From Roseofilum halophilum BLCC-M91 (GTDB lineage: Bacteria; Cyanobacteriota; Cyanobacteriia; Cyanobacteriales; Desertifilaceae), in the NCBI RefSeq assembly GCF_030068445.1, contig NZ_JAQPOK010000111.1, forward strand, positions 1 through 64,000: a DNA stretch of 64,000 nucleotides, read 5' to 3'. Below, piece by piece: positions 7,952 through 19,300 of this stretch. Within the stretch, counting starts at the first letter, position 1, and the number at the start of each line of letters is the position of its first letter. A program made the position numbers and the translations under genes. The notes under the pieces are model-generated. The model worked only from the letters and a program-made list of their open reading frames with translations, was not told the origin of the DNA and ran no database searches.

Positions 7952-9787
7952 ATGAACACCTTTAGTCAAACGATTTGGTTAGTCCCGATGTATGCCGTAC
8001 TCGGTGCATTATTGACCCTTCCCTGGTCACCGGGTTTCATTCGTAAGACCGGCCCCCGGCCGGCGGGTTACATTAATTTATTGATGAGTTGTGCGGCTTT
8101 TATCCATAGCCTCCTCGGTTTACGGGAAGTGTGGGGTGCGCCTGCTCACTATTCCCTCAATTGGCTCCATGCCGCTAATCTGGATATTACTTTTGATGTG
8201 GAAGTTTCCGCCACCACCGTCGGCGCATTAGTGGTGATTTTGGGCTTGAATATCCTCACCCAAATCTATGCCATTGGCTATATGGAAATGGATTGGGGTT
8301 GGCCCCGGTTCTATGCGCTCCTGGCGGTGTTTGAAGCGGGAATGGCTACCCTGATGCTGACCAATTCCCTATTTTTCAGCTATGTGATGCTGGAAATCCT
8401 GACTTTGGGAACCTATCTGCTGATTGGCTTTTGGTTTAATCAATCTCTGGTGGTTACGGGAGCAAGGGATGGGTTCCTGACGAAGCGGGTGGGGGACTTG
8501 GTGCTGTTGATGGGTGTGGTCGCGCTCTATCCTCTGGCGGGAACCTGGAACTATGATGAATTGACAGTTTGGGCCAGCAGAGTCGAGCTGAATCCTAGTG
8601 TAGCTACCTTCCTGGGTTTAGCCCTTTTAGCCGGGCCGTTGGGTAAATGCGCCCAATTTCCCCTGCAACTGTGGCTTGATGAGGCTATGGAAGGGCCGAT
8701 GCCAGCCACAGTCCTGCGAAATTCGATCGTGGTTTCTACAGGGACTTGGGTGCTGATTAAGATGCAGCCGGTTTTGGAGTTATCGCCTTTAGTGGTGAAT
8801 ACAGAAATTGCGGTGGGGGCGTTTACGGCGGTGAGTTGTGCGGCGATCGCCTTAGCCCAAGTGGATATTAAGCGGGTATTTTCTTATGCCACCAGTAGTT
8901 ATTTAGGCATTGTGTTTATCGCCGTGGGCACGGGAAACAGCCAAGGAGCCTTAATGCTGCTGTTGACCTATGCGATCGCCATGGCCCTGATGCTGATGGC
9001 GGTAGGCGGTATTATCCTCAACAACGTTGCCCAAGATATTACCCAACTGGGTGGCTTGTGGTCTCGTCGCCCCATTTCTGGCATCTGCTATGTCGTCGGC
9101 GCTCTCTCGTTGGTGGCGGTTCCTCCCCTGGGCTGTTTCTGGGGATTAGCAGAAATTGCCAACGGTTTACCCCCAACCTTATTAACCGTTTTGTTGTTGG
9201 TGAATGGATTAACCGCCTGTAGTTTGGCGCGGGTGTTTGGACAACTGTTTATGGGTTCAATTACCGACTGGACAAAGCGATCGCCAGAAGGATTATGGGC
9301 CTTAGTGATGCCGATGATGATTTTACTCGGTATAGCGCTCCATTTGCCCCAATTATTGGCAGTTTTAGGACTATTACCGGCTTTAAGTCTGGTGACTCAA
9401 CCAACTTCTATCTTCTTAGTTGGCTCGACAGTTATCGGTGCTGGCATAGGTTTATCCCTCTATGGGCGCGAAAGCGTACCTAAACCCATTCAGCTACCGG
9501 TTCGAGGGATTCAAGATTTCTTTGCCTATGATTTCTACACCGCCAAACTCTATAAGGTAACGGTGATTGCCATTGTCGGATTTATGGCGAAAGTCATTGA
9601 TTGGTGCGATCGCATCCTAGTCGATGGAGCCGTGAATTTTGTCGGCTTGTTCACCCTCGCCAGTGGCGAAAGCTTGAAATACAACACCACCGGACAAGTG
9701 CAGTTTTATGCCCTGTCTATCCTCTTCGGTACACTCCTCTTTGGATTATTACTGGTTTATCCCTTACTTTCTGCCCTACCTCAATAA
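7952..9787 (+). CDS. ndhF3: NDH-1 subunit NdhF3 (CO2-uptake complex)
   Basis: A 611-residue NdhF/NuoL-type membrane subunit with at least 13 hydrophobic helices. Recognisable stretches are IYAIGYMEMDWGWPRFYALL, LTLGTYLLIGFWF and CAQFPLQLWLDEAMEGPMPA with the conserved Lys/His-bearing region. It is assigned to the F3 type because it is followed by ndhD3, cupA and cupS, the operon of the high-affinity, low-CO2-inducible complex NDH-1MS in thylakoid membranes. I use the ATG at 7952. An in-frame TTG at 7901 would add 17 residues not expected for the family. Confidence 0.9.
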   Translation: MNTFSQTIWLVPMYAVLGALLTLPWSPGFIRKTGPRPAGYINLLMSCAAFIHSLLGLREVWGAPAHYSLNWLHAANLDITFDVEVSATTVGALVVILGLNILTQIYAIGYMEMDWGWPRFYALLAVFEAGMATLMLTNSLFFSYVMLEILTLGTYLLIGFWFNQSLVVTGARDGFLTKRVGDLVLLMGVVALYPLAGTWNYDELTVWASRVELNPSVATFLGLALLAGPLGKCAQFPLQLWLDEAMEGPMPATVLRNSIVVSTGTWVLIKMQPVLELSPLVVNTEIAVGAFTAVSCAAIALAQVDIKRVFSYATSSYLGIVFIAVGTGNSQGALMLLLTYAIAMALMLMAVGGIILNNVAQDITQLGGLWSRRPISGICYVVGALSLVAVPPLGCFWGLAEIANGLPPTLLTVLLLVNGLTACSLARVFGQLFMGSITDWTKRSPEGLWALVMPMMILLGIALHLPQLLAVLGLLPALSLVTQPTSIFLVGSTVIGAGIGLSLYGRESVPKPIQLPVRGIQDFFAYDFYTAKLYKVTVIAIVGFMAKVIDWCDRILVDGAVNFVGLFTLASGESLKYNTTGQVQFYALSILFGTLLFGLLLVYPLLSALPQ

Positions 9788-9808
9788 CAATCAACCGTTG
9801 TCATTCCT

Positions 9809-11365
9809 ATGCTATCAGCCTTACTCCTGATTCCTCTCTTAGGCGCGATCGCCATTGCCCTCTATCCTAAACCCCAATCGAGTCGGGCGATCGCCACTCT
9901 GACTACTCTCGCCAGTTTAGGGTGGAGCCTGTATTTACTCACTCAATTTGACCTCAACCCAAGCGGACTGAGCGGAGCAGAAATCCAATTTAGTGAATTC
10001 CATACTTGGATTCAACCCCTGGGACTCAACTATAGTGTCGGTGTCGATGGACTCTCCTTACCCCTACTGGTTCTCAATAGTCTTTTAACCCTTATCTCCC
10101 TCTATACCAACCGCAAAGATCTAGACCGCTCTCGGCTCCATGACAGCCTGATCCTGCTGATTAACGGCGGAATTTCAGGCGCTCTAATGGCCCAAAATCT
10201 GCTCTTATTTATCATCTTTTATGAATTAGAACTGGTTCCCTTTTATCTGCTGATCGCCATTTGGGGAGGAGAAAAACGGGGCTATGCTTCCACCAAGTTT
10301 CTGCTCTATACGGCCGTTTCTGGCTTAATGGTGATTACCGGATTCTTGGGGGTTGTCTTCCTAGGTGATACGGGTAGTTTTGAATTTAGCCATCTGCAAA
10401 TCAATAACCTGGATCTGATTACCCAATTGCTGCTCTTGACTGCCCTACTGATTGGGTTTGCCATTAAAACTCCCCTGGTTCCCCTACACACCTGGATGCC
10501 AGATGCCTATGTGGAAGCCTCCCCCAGTACCACGGTGCTACTCGGTGGTGTTTTTGCCAAATTGGGAACCTATGGCCTATTGCGCTTTGGACTGCAACTG
10601 TTTCCCGTGGCTTGGCAAGCCATGGCTCCGGGTTTAGCGATTATTGGTACAGTGAGCGTGATTTATGGTGCTTTGAGTGCGATCGCCCAACGGGACATCA
10701 AACGCATGGTCGCTTACAGTTCTATTGGTCACATGGGGTATATCCTAGTGGCTGGAGCTGCGGGGACTGAATTAAGTGTTTTAGGGGCGATCGCCCAAAT
10801 GATAGCCCACGGCCTCATTCTCGCCCTCCTCTTCTTCCTCGTCGGTATCGTCGAACAAACCACCGGAACCCGCGATCTCGACGTTCTCAACGGCCTAATG
10901 AACCCCATTCGCGGCCTACCTCTCACCAGTGCCCTGCTCATTTTAGCCGGAATGGCCAGCGCCGGTATCCCTGGGTTAGTGGGCTTCGCGGCTGAATTTG
11001 TCGTCTTTCAAGGCAGCTTCGCCACCTTCCCCATTCCCACCCTAATCTGTATCCTTTCTTCAGGATTAACCGCCGTCTATTTCGTCATCCTGATTAACCG
11101 CACCTGTTTCGGCAAACTAGACAACCAGAGAGCCTACTATGCCCGCGTCACCCTCAACGAACAATGGCCAGCCCTAGTCCTAACCGCCATTATCCTCTTT
11201 CTAGGCATTCAACCCAACTTCCTCTTGCGCTGGATGGAACCCACCACCACCCGCATTGTCGCTGAACTCCATCAACCCCAAGTTACACTAGCATTTGCCC
11301 CTCATCCCCCAACCCCCTTCGGCTTCGCTCAGGGCAAGCCTTCTCCCGCAGGAGAAGGGGAGTAG
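9809..11365 (+). CDS. ndhD3: NDH-1 subunit NdhD3 (CO2-uptake complex)
   Basis: A 518-residue NdhD/NuoM-type proton-translocating subunit starting 21 bases after ndhF3. Family marks include GVDGLSLPLLVLNSLL, FYELELVPFYLLIAIWGG, KTPLVPLHTWMPDAYVEAS and KRMVAYSSIGHMGYIL. Works with NdhF3, CupA and CupS in light-driven hydration of CO2 to bicarbonate. The last 21 residues (from 11302) are read from a dispersed repeat (PSPAGEGE end) rather than family sequence, so the native C-terminus has apparently been replaced or extended by a repeat insertion. Confidence 0.92.
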   Translation: MLSALLLIPLLGAIAIALYPKPQSSRAIATLTTLASLGWSLYLLTQFDLNPSGLSGAEIQFSEFHTWIQPLGLNYSVGVDGLSLPLLVLNSLLTLISLYTNRKDLDRSRLHDSLILLINGGISGALMAQNLLLFIIFYELELVPFYLLIAIWGGEKRGYASTKFLLYTAVSGLMVITGFLGVVFLGDTGSFEFSHLQINNLDLITQLLLLTALLIGFAIKTPLVPLHTWMPDAYVEASPSTTVLLGGVFAKLGTYGLLRFGLQLFPVAWQAMAPGLAIIGTVSVIYGALSAIAQRDIKRMVAYSSIGHMGYILVAGAAGTELSVLGAIAQMIAHGLILALLFFLVGIVEQTTGTRDLDVLNGLMNPIRGLPLTSALLILAGMASAGIPGLVGFAAEFVVFQGSFATFPIPTLICILSSGLTAVYFVILINRTCFGKLDNQRAYYARVTLNEQWPALVLTAIILFLGIQPNFLLRWMEPTTTRIVAELHQPQVTLAFAPHPPTPFGFAQGKPSPAGEGE

Positions 11366-11446
11366 AAGTCCCTAACCCCTTCTTCCATGAGAGAAGAGGG
11401 ATCAAAAGTCCCTCTCCCCTGGGAGAGGGATTTAGGGAGAGGGCAT
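11302..11446. repeat. Dispersed repeat C, copy 1 (runs into ndhD3)
   Basis: The repeat includes the palindrome CCTTCTCCCGCAGGAGAAGG (11339-11358) and a second block CCCTCTCCCCTGGGAGAGGG (11410-11429), followed by ATTTAGGGAGAGGGCA. The same blocks recur near 52105-52142 and 63066-63147. The first block supplies the stop codon of ndhD3. Heptamer-like runs of CATTCCC follow up to the cupA start. Confidence 0.85.
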
Positions 11447-11491
11447 TCCCCATTCCCTATTCCCTAATTACCCATTCCCTATAAAAAAACC

Positions 11492-12793
11492 ATGACTACA
11501 ACCCTAGATTCATCAACCACAAAAATCCCTCCTTCAACCCACAAATACGCCGAAGTCATCCATCGCCTAGAAGCCGGTGGCTCCATGTTACCGGACACCC
11601 CAGAAAACCTAATGCAAATTATCGGCATTTATAAAGCCTATGCCGTGCCCATGGATTTCTATTGGCGGGATTTACTCTATATTGCCGAGCGCGTTTTTCT
11701 CGATCCTTTGCCCTTCTTTAAATACTTCTTACCCCAAGAATATTTAGACCTGCCCAATCACTATGCAGGAGAAACTGCCGATTTTCGCGTGTGGCAAAAC
11801 GGAGAAGCCAGCGCCCACCCGGAATTATTAGAATTTATGGACAAGGGAGAACTGAAGAAAAAACTCCCCAAATTATTCCATCATCTCTGGCACGATCGCA
11901 TTAACATGGAGTTCGCCGAAGCCTGTATGCGTGCCATGCTCTGGCATCAGGGAATGGGCGGCCAGTTTTATGACTACCTAGAGAGCGAGGAATATATCGC
12001 CAACTGCGACAAAGCGATTAAAGCCTACTTTAAGGGTAATCCTCTGATGTTGGGACTCTATAAGCTCTTCCCGCAAATGTTCTACGAGAAAGTGCGCGAG
12101 CTGTCCTATTACGCCAACTTGGGCTTATTCTGGGAAGTCATGGCTCCCGTCTTCTTTGAAATGAGCGATCTTTATGATGCCGGAGAGTTCAAAACCGTCC
12201 CTGATGCCATGAATTTCCTGGTTAATGGCATCTTCATTGCCGCCGGACGGCCCATTTATCACCATGTCTACATCGGCGATGAATGTTATGAAATTATCCC
12301 CAAATCAAAAGGGTTTATGTGGCTCTACGAAGCCGCTTTGCCCTATGTCGAAGCCGTGTTCTATCGCACCGCTCCCTTCCGAGGCACAAAATCCTATAAC
12401 GCCCAAGCCAAACAAGTGCCAGAAGAGCAAAAAGACTTCCACTATGGCATCCTCTACGCCGATGTCTTCCCCGTGGGAACCGCAGGCATCCCCCCCACCC
12501 TGCTCATGCAGGATATGCTCCACTTTCTCCCCCCCTATTTAGAGGAGTATTACCAAAAATACTGTCGGGGTGAAGATGATATGCTGATTCAATTGGGCAT
12601 CACCTTCCAGCGATCGATGTATAATGTTACCTCGGCGGTCATTCAAGCTCTAAGAGTGGCTCTCCTCTATCCCTTAGACGATCCCAACCCCGAACACCTA
12701 TTAAAAAATCGTCAATTCTTTGAAGCGCAAATGGACAGATTTATGCGTCCAGAAGCCCGTTTATCTGACATTCAAAGCCAAGATTATCGTTAA
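11492..12793 (+). CDS. cupA: CO2 hydration protein CupA (ChpY)
   Basis: A 433-residue soluble protein of the CupA/CupB (ChpY/ChpX) family, which binds the NdhD/NdhF end of the NDH-1 complex and is thought to act as a vectorial carbonic anhydrase. The family is recognised by the overall sequence (YKAYAVPMDFYWRDLLYIAE, LFHHLWHDRINMEFAEACMR, GNPLMLGLYKLFPQMFYEK, DVFPVGTAGIPPTLLMQDML). CupA rather than CupB is chosen from the ndhF3-ndhD3 upstream context and the cupS gene downstream. Starts at ATG 11492 after a 126-base gap filled with repeats. No membrane helix. Confidence 0.93.
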   Translation: MTTTLDSSTTKIPPSTHKYAEVIHRLEAGGSMLPDTPENLMQIIGIYKAYAVPMDFYWRDLLYIAERVFLDPLPFFKYFLPQEYLDLPNHYAGETADFRVWQNGEASAHPELLEFMDKGELKKKLPKLFHHLWHDRINMEFAEACMRAMLWHQGMGGQFYDYLESEEYIANCDKAIKAYFKGNPLMLGLYKLFPQMFYEKVRELSYYANLGLFWEVMAPVFFEMSDLYDAGEFKTVPDAMNFLVNGIFIAAGRPIYHHVYIGDECYEIIPKSKGFMWLYEAALPYVEAVFYRTAPFRGTKSYNAQAKQVPEEQKDFHYGILYADVFPVGTAGIPPTLLMQDMLHFLPPYLEEYYQKYCRGEDDMLIQLGITFQRSMYNVTSAVIQALRVALLYPLDDPNPEHLLKNRQFFEAQMDRFMRPEARLSDIQSQDYR

Positions 12794-12858
12794 CTCCGCC
12801 CAGCCCAAGAAACCGGGTTTTCCCTATTGCCTATTCCCCATTCCCCATTCCCTAAAAT

Positions 12859-13260
12859 ATGCCTAACATTGTTGAAATTGCCGTTAGTAATGATGCCTTC
12901 TCGACTCTCGTCACTGCGGTTAAAGTAGCTGGATTAGTCGAGGCCTTGCAACAACCTGGGCCGCTCACGGTTTTTGCCCCCAATGATGATGCCTTTGCCA
13001 AGTTGTTACCGGGAACCGTAGAAAGTTTGGTACAGAATGTGCCCCAACTCCAACGTATTCTGACCTATCATGTGGTTGCCGGACGCTATACCACGGCAGA
13101 ATTAAAAGAGCTAGAGAGTGTAACCTCTCTAGAAGGTTCCCCCATTCCCATTCGCTGTGGTGAAATTTTTGAAGTGAAAAATGCCACGGTTTTAGCCCCC
13201 GATATTGAAGCCAGTAATGGAATTATTCATGTGATTGATACGGTGATTTTGATGGGGTAA
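12859..13260 (+). CDS. cupS: CupS, fasciclin-domain subunit of NDH-1MS
   Basis: A 133-residue protein consisting of one fasciclin (FAS1) domain: [58 protein letters not shown] and the final [13 protein letters not shown]. No signal peptide, so unlike secreted FAS1 proteins it is probably cytoplasmic, consistent with CupS of the low-CO2 CO2-uptake complex. Last gene of the operon. The 65-base gap from cupA holds CATTCCC heptamers. Confidence 0.9.
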   Translation: MPNIVEIAVSNDAFSTLVTAVKVAGLVEALQQPGPLTVFAPNDDAFAKLLPGTVESLVQNVPQLQRILTYHVVAGRYTTAELKELESVTSLEGSPIPIRCGEIFEVKNATVLAPDIEASNGIIHVIDTVILMG

Positions 13261-13281
13261 TGTCAAGTCCGCTTGTTTCTG

Positions 13282-13341
13282 TCCGCGAAGCGGAAATACC
13301 CTAATTAAGGAGCTAGGGAGCGAGACGCTCCCACTCCTTAA
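13282..13341. terminator. Stem-loops between convergent cupS and tamB
   Basis: There are two hairpins. TCCGC/GCGGA spans 13282-13294. A longer nested one has TTAAGGAG (13305-13312) pairing with CTCCTTAA (13334-13341) around GGGAGCG/CGCTCCC (13316-13322/13326-13332). There is no clean T-run on either side, so a bidirectional terminator is likely from position only. The GGGAGCG core is also a common dispersed cyanobacterial palindrome. Confidence 0.5.
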
Positions 13342-13391
13342 TATTAAAGGTTTTAGGGTTTTCCCATTACCCTTCTGCCGCGCGGAGCGCT

Positions 13392-16300
13392 CTAAAACCG
13401 CTTGCGAAACTCAAACTGAAGACGACTATCTGTCCGGCGTTGTCCTGAGTTTTCATTGGCTAAATCAGTGGCTGCCCGCAGCACTAAATTATCGCTCAAG
13501 CGATAGCGCAACCGCAGACGTACGGGATCGCTAGAGGTTAGGGTTTTACCCAAAGAGGTAGAAAACTGATCCGTAATATCTAAAGTGGCTTCTCCGGCTA
13601 AACCGATCGCCCCTTGACGCGATCGATCTTCCACCGGATAGAGTCGTAACTCCGTCAATCCCAGGGCATCCCCCAGACTCGTTTGTAAGTTGGATAACAC
13701 TGTCGATCCGGCAATATTTACCAGTGCCAGGGTGGTATTGCCACCCCCGCCAATGGTATTCAAAAACCCACCCCCAATCAGGGCAACAATTTCTGAGCGG
13801 CTGCGTACCGGAGAACTGGTTAATTCCAAGTTGCTTTCTAAGCGGGACGCGGGTCCAGTGACTGCGGCTTGAATGCGTACTGTTTCCGTCTCATTATTAT
13901 CTATGGGTGGGGTGTCATCAATTTCATTTTGTCCCCAGAATACAACCTCTGGTTGCCGACTGCCTCTGACTTCAGAAATTGAGGCTTCTAGACGCAAGTT
14001 TAGGTCAGGATCTAAGCCTTGAGTGGGAATAAATCGAGCTTTATTCTCCTGTTCGCGATCGATGCGGAACTGGGTGGCAATAATATTAATCCATCCCCGG
14101 TCAAGATCGATTTCACCATCGGCACGAATATCATCAACTGGGCCATTAATGGTGAGGGTTCCTTCACCCCGAATATCGACAAAACCGGGTTGTAAAATAG
14201 CAATTCCATCGGTTAAATCGACCTTAAAGCGATCAAATACCGGAACCAATGGATTAGACGAAGGAGCCGCATCATCTTGATCCGTCTTTTGGAGCTTCGT
14301 GGCTTCTGCGGGAAAGATTTTTCCTTCGGTGAGGACAATATTACCTTTAAGCACCGGTTCTAAGGCGGCTCCGGCAATTTCAATATTGCCATTTACGCCC
14401 CCATTGTAGATATCTTGGAAGTTCAGATCGATCCCTTCTAACTGAATTTTTAGGGGGAGTGCTGCTTCTTGTTCCGATAAGGGTATATCTGGATCGGCTA
14501 GGGGAATTAAACCAGAAACTTGCACTTTTCCTTTGCTAAAATCTCCGGTCAGCCTCTCGATATAGACCTTTTCACCGTTAAACTTAACCAATCCATTGAC
14601 ATTATTCAAGGGTTCTGACAGGATTTGAGATTGTAGGGTGGCATCAGTGATGGTGGCTTCTCCGTCAGCGATGGGGTTATCCACGGTTCCAGAAACTTCG
14701 ATGTTGACGTTTCCTGTGCCTGCCACCCAATTGACCTGTTGGCGGGTGAGAACATTTAAGATAGCTAACCCTTCATTTTCTAGGTTTAAGTCTAACTGAA
14801 TCTCTTGGGAAATGGGAGAGACAGAACCAAAGGGTAGGGGGCTGGGAATACTGCCGGTTAGAGTTACGGGCGAGTCTCCGGTGACTAAGAGTTTACCGCC
14901 AAATCGTAAGCGTCCATCAGAGAGGGAAAAATTACCGGTGGCTTCTTGAATCGGCTCTTCATTTAACGTGCCATCGGACACACTTAATTGACCAATGACT
15001 TGGGGATTTTGGATGCTTCCTCCTAAGAGTGTAGCGGTTGTATTTATATTACCGGTTAAATCGACCGGTAAATCGGGGATAAATTGCTGAATTAAGTCTA
15101 CGGGAACGTTTTCAACTTTGAGCTGACCGGATTGTTGTTCGCCGCCAACTTGTCCGGAAAATGTGATTAATCCTTCACTCGATTCAATGCGAACGGGGAG
15201 TAAGGTGAGGACATTATCTTTCAGGTTTCCTTTGACAATAATGGGGTTAAAACTATATTTACCCCAGACCCAGTTTTCACCCAATAAATCGATGTTGGCA
15301 GATAGGCCTTGTTTGAGGGAACCGGAAACTTGAATATCACCATCAAATACGCCCTGAAGTTGGGCTAGGGCAGGAATGGGGTAGCGATCGCGCTCTTGTT
15401 GTCGTAAATCCTGTAATCTGAGAATTTCGGAGAAGCGACGTAACTGCTTTTGTACCGTCTGCTCCCCATCACTAACATCATTGACGGTCAAAACGCCTAG
15501 ATCGGCGGCTGTTCCAGTTGGCGGTGCAAAACCCTGGGCAATATCTTCTAGGTCAAAAATCTGCAAGGCTTGCAGGATATCTTGCACGCTGCCTTGGGCA
15601 ATTTTCACTTCGGCTGCAAATTGAGGATCGCTCAGATCGCTCAGATTAACTGCCCCTTGTAAATCGTATTGACTCTCACCAATCTTTAACTGCGTATCGG
15701 TTAACTGTCCCTGACCTCCCGCATAGTTCAATTTAGCGGTGAGTAACTCGCCCTCAACTGCACCAATGGAGGGTTTAACGATTTTGATTTCCCCTTGGGC
15801 AATGACTGCCATGGGATAAGGCTCCCCATCGCTGGCGCGATCGAAGGTTTGGGGGAAACTGAGGTTAAAATTACCGGAAACTTGACCCGAAACTGGCCCT
15901 AGGGGACTAGCTGTAGGAATGAGATTCACCAAATCTAGGGGAAATTGGGCGATATCGACCTGGAAATTGGTTAACGGTGAGCCTTCAGAGGGTGGGGTGC
16001 GTTGTCCGGTGGCGATCGCCTCCCCAACCTTAAAGGTAAACGACTCTGGCATAAATGTGGGGCCAATGACTGCCGAAATCTCATCGGATTCTCCTGTTAA
16101 GGCGATTCTTGCCCCTTGACTGGGTGTAAACTGGATCGGCCCCTCGATCGTTGGATCGAAGGCCAGTTGATTAACGGCCATATTTCTCAAGCGCAATTGC
16201 CCGTCTAAACTCGGCTGTAATCCTGTCCCAGAAATGCGTCCGGCAAAATCCACTCGACCTCGCACCGCCACACCATCGGGTAAGGTAAAGGGTAGAGTCG

Positions 16301-19300
16301 CTACATTAAAATCCCTTACTTCGGCATTGAAATTGTACCGAGAAGCCATTAAATCCTGGAAATTGGGCACAATTTGACCGGCAACTTGTAGACCAGAACC
16401 TGGGGTAGGGGCGGGTGTGAATGGGGTAGGGGCGGGTGTGAATGGGGTAGGGGCGGGTGTGAATGGGGTAGGGGCGGGTTTCAAACCCGCCCCTACGGGT
16501 GACTGGGAAGACGAGGAAGGAACCACCACCGAACCTGCCCCAGCGATGATATCCAAAGAGCGGCCATTCCAGACCATTCGAGAGAGAAACGGCCCTTGCT
16601 CTAAGATCGGTAACTTGGAGAGTAAGACCTCTGCTTGGGCTTGTATCGCCGTCGGATCGAAATTATCCAACCGTCCCCCTGCTACCATTTTCCCTGCCCC
16701 CGTGAGCCGTTGAAACTCAGGCGGTAAGGCTAAACCCAATTGGTCTAACTCCACCTGTTCGGCGTTTATTCTCGCTTGCCATTGGCCTTGCTGGGCGATC
16801 GCCTCCACATTAACCACGCTCTCACCCACATTCACAAAACCTTGGACTTGGGCAAAAACACTATTCAGAAGACTATCAGGCGAAAGATTATCTAATTGTC
16901 CCTGGGCATTGGCTACGCCACTAAAGGGTAAACGGGGCACATCGGCCGGCACTTGGGGCGATAATTGGTCAACGTTGACACCATCAGCGCGGACTGAGGC
17001 TTTCCATTCTCCATTCAGGGCTTGGGCGATGGCATTCACTCGACCGCCAGCAATATCTAAATCGGCTTGGGCTTGGGCGACGATCGCTGCCGGTGAAAAA
17101 TTATTGACCGGCCCCCTTAAATTCACGGTTGCGGTTAGGGGAGTTTGCAGAAAAGCTTGTTCCCTTGCTGCTAACTGTAACTGGGGAGACAAGCGTGTGG
17201 CTTGCACCTGGTTAATGTCGAGGGCTGCTTCCCATTGTCCCCCCTCTAATCTGCCCCGGCTTCTGATTGTGCCTCCGGCTAATTCCAGAGTTCCTTGCAA
17301 TTGTGCTTGAAATGCTGCCAGATCGGGGTTATCAGCCGGGCCAACAATTTCCACGACTCCGGTAAAGGGTGCAGCTTCGGCAAAGGGGAGTTGAAATTGT
17401 TCTGGGGGCACGAATTGCTCCAGTTGAGTGCGAAATTGCCCCAATTGCAGATTATTGGCTTGGACTAAGCTGGCAATCTGGTTATTCTGCAAGCGGCTCG
17501 ATATATTCACCCGTCCTCCGGCTACATCGAGTTGCCCTTCGGCGATCGCCTCTACCTGATTCAGACTAAAGTTTTCTAAGGGGATAATCATCCTAGCTCC
17601 ACCGCTAAAGGGGGCAGCCAGTTCAGGGGGAACAAGGGGAGAAAGGTTAGGGAGTTGGATGTTTTGGGCCTTAATTTCCGTTTGCAGTTGTAGGGGGATT
17701 TTGGGTGTAGGTTGCGTTGCCGATCCCCCCGTAGGGGCGGGTTGAGCAGTGGTTTGGTCTGCCTGCTCAGATGTTGGTGTAAGGGCGGGTTCATCAGTTG
17801 TTTGGTTTTCCAGGCGAGAGTTGGGTGAACCCGCCCCTACGGAACCCTCTGTATCTGTGCCTATATTTAAACCGATAAGGCGGGAAACGGCTTGTACTTG
17901 TCCCCCGGCGAGATCGGTTTGGGCGATCGCCTGTAAATCATTCAGGGGCCCCATCACGCGCAGTTGTGGGGAAACCGTTCCCACGGTAATATCTGAAGGC
18001 ACTTGGTAAAGTTGGGCGATCGCATCTACAGGCACATTTTGCCCTTGAGCTTCAAAGACGAGAAAGGGTTGTTGCAAGTTAGGATTAGGAGGATTAGGAT
18101 CTTCTATCGGCGCAGACGTAGGGGCGGGTTCACCCAATTTTTCGTCTTCCAAGCCAGAGCTTAGTGAACCCGCCCCTACATTACCTCGATCGGGGTTGGC
18201 TTCCTCAAGGCTTGGTGAACCCGGTTCACCATCACCTTGACTTGGATCTGGATTGGCAGGCTCACTAACAGGTAATTGCAACTCTCCCCGGCCTAGGATT
18301 TCGCCGCCCAGGGTAGGAACTAATTTCAGGTCTTGAACGGCGATCGTAGAATTAGCATAGGCAAATTGGGTACTAATTTCCGTAAATTCCAGGCGATCGA
18401 TTTGCGTCGGTTGGGTGGTTTCAAACAATCCCACCAGCAACGGTTGCTCAAACGGCCCCTCCAACTTAGCCTTCACTTGGAATTCTCCAGTCGCCTTTAC
18501 GGGCAATTCGGTCTTTATCGTTTCCTCTAGGGTTTCAAACGTCACCGGAGGCAAGGATGCCACCACTTGAATTCCCTGTTGCAGATGAATCCCCCCTTCT
18601 AGGGTGAGGGGAATCGTATCTGCATAGAGAATAGACCCTTCTTCGACTAACACCAACTGATCCTGGAATTGTAGAGTAAATGCCCCTTGGGAGAGATACA
18701 AGGGAACTTGGGTGATATCAAATTGAGGGGTTTCTTCGCTCTCTTCTGGTTGCTCCTCTTGCTGATTCTCTTCTGGGGTAGGCTCTGGTAAAGTATACTG
18801 TCCCGCCACTTCACTGACGAAGAGCGTCCCATTAATCAAAGAGCCTTGAATATCTTGTAAATTAATCTGTCCATTGAGATTTCCATTCACTGTACCGCCC
18901 GTTAATGCCACTTCGGGCGGTAGATTGGGCACTAAGTTAGTTAAGGGAATCAGGTCTAGATCTTGCGATCGCACCTGCACCCTTACCCGTTGCTCCTGCT
19001 GCAAAAATTCTCCCTTGGCTTGCACCTCTCCCGGACTGCTATCCTGAGCCACAGTTGCATCAAAGCGAATTCGATTATACTCATCGAAAAAGTCGGCAGT
19101 GGCGCGAATCGGCTTAAACGTCACGCTATGTTCAAGACTCGCCCCTTCTCCTTTCCAGGGAACCAATTCCACGGTGGCATCTTGAACCGCAGCCTTAATC
19201 ACATTAATCTTAAATTGCCCTTCCTTCGGCTCTTCCGGGGTAATCTCCAGATCCAGCCATTGATGTTCTGCATCCTCTTCTAAATAAACTTGGGGATTAA

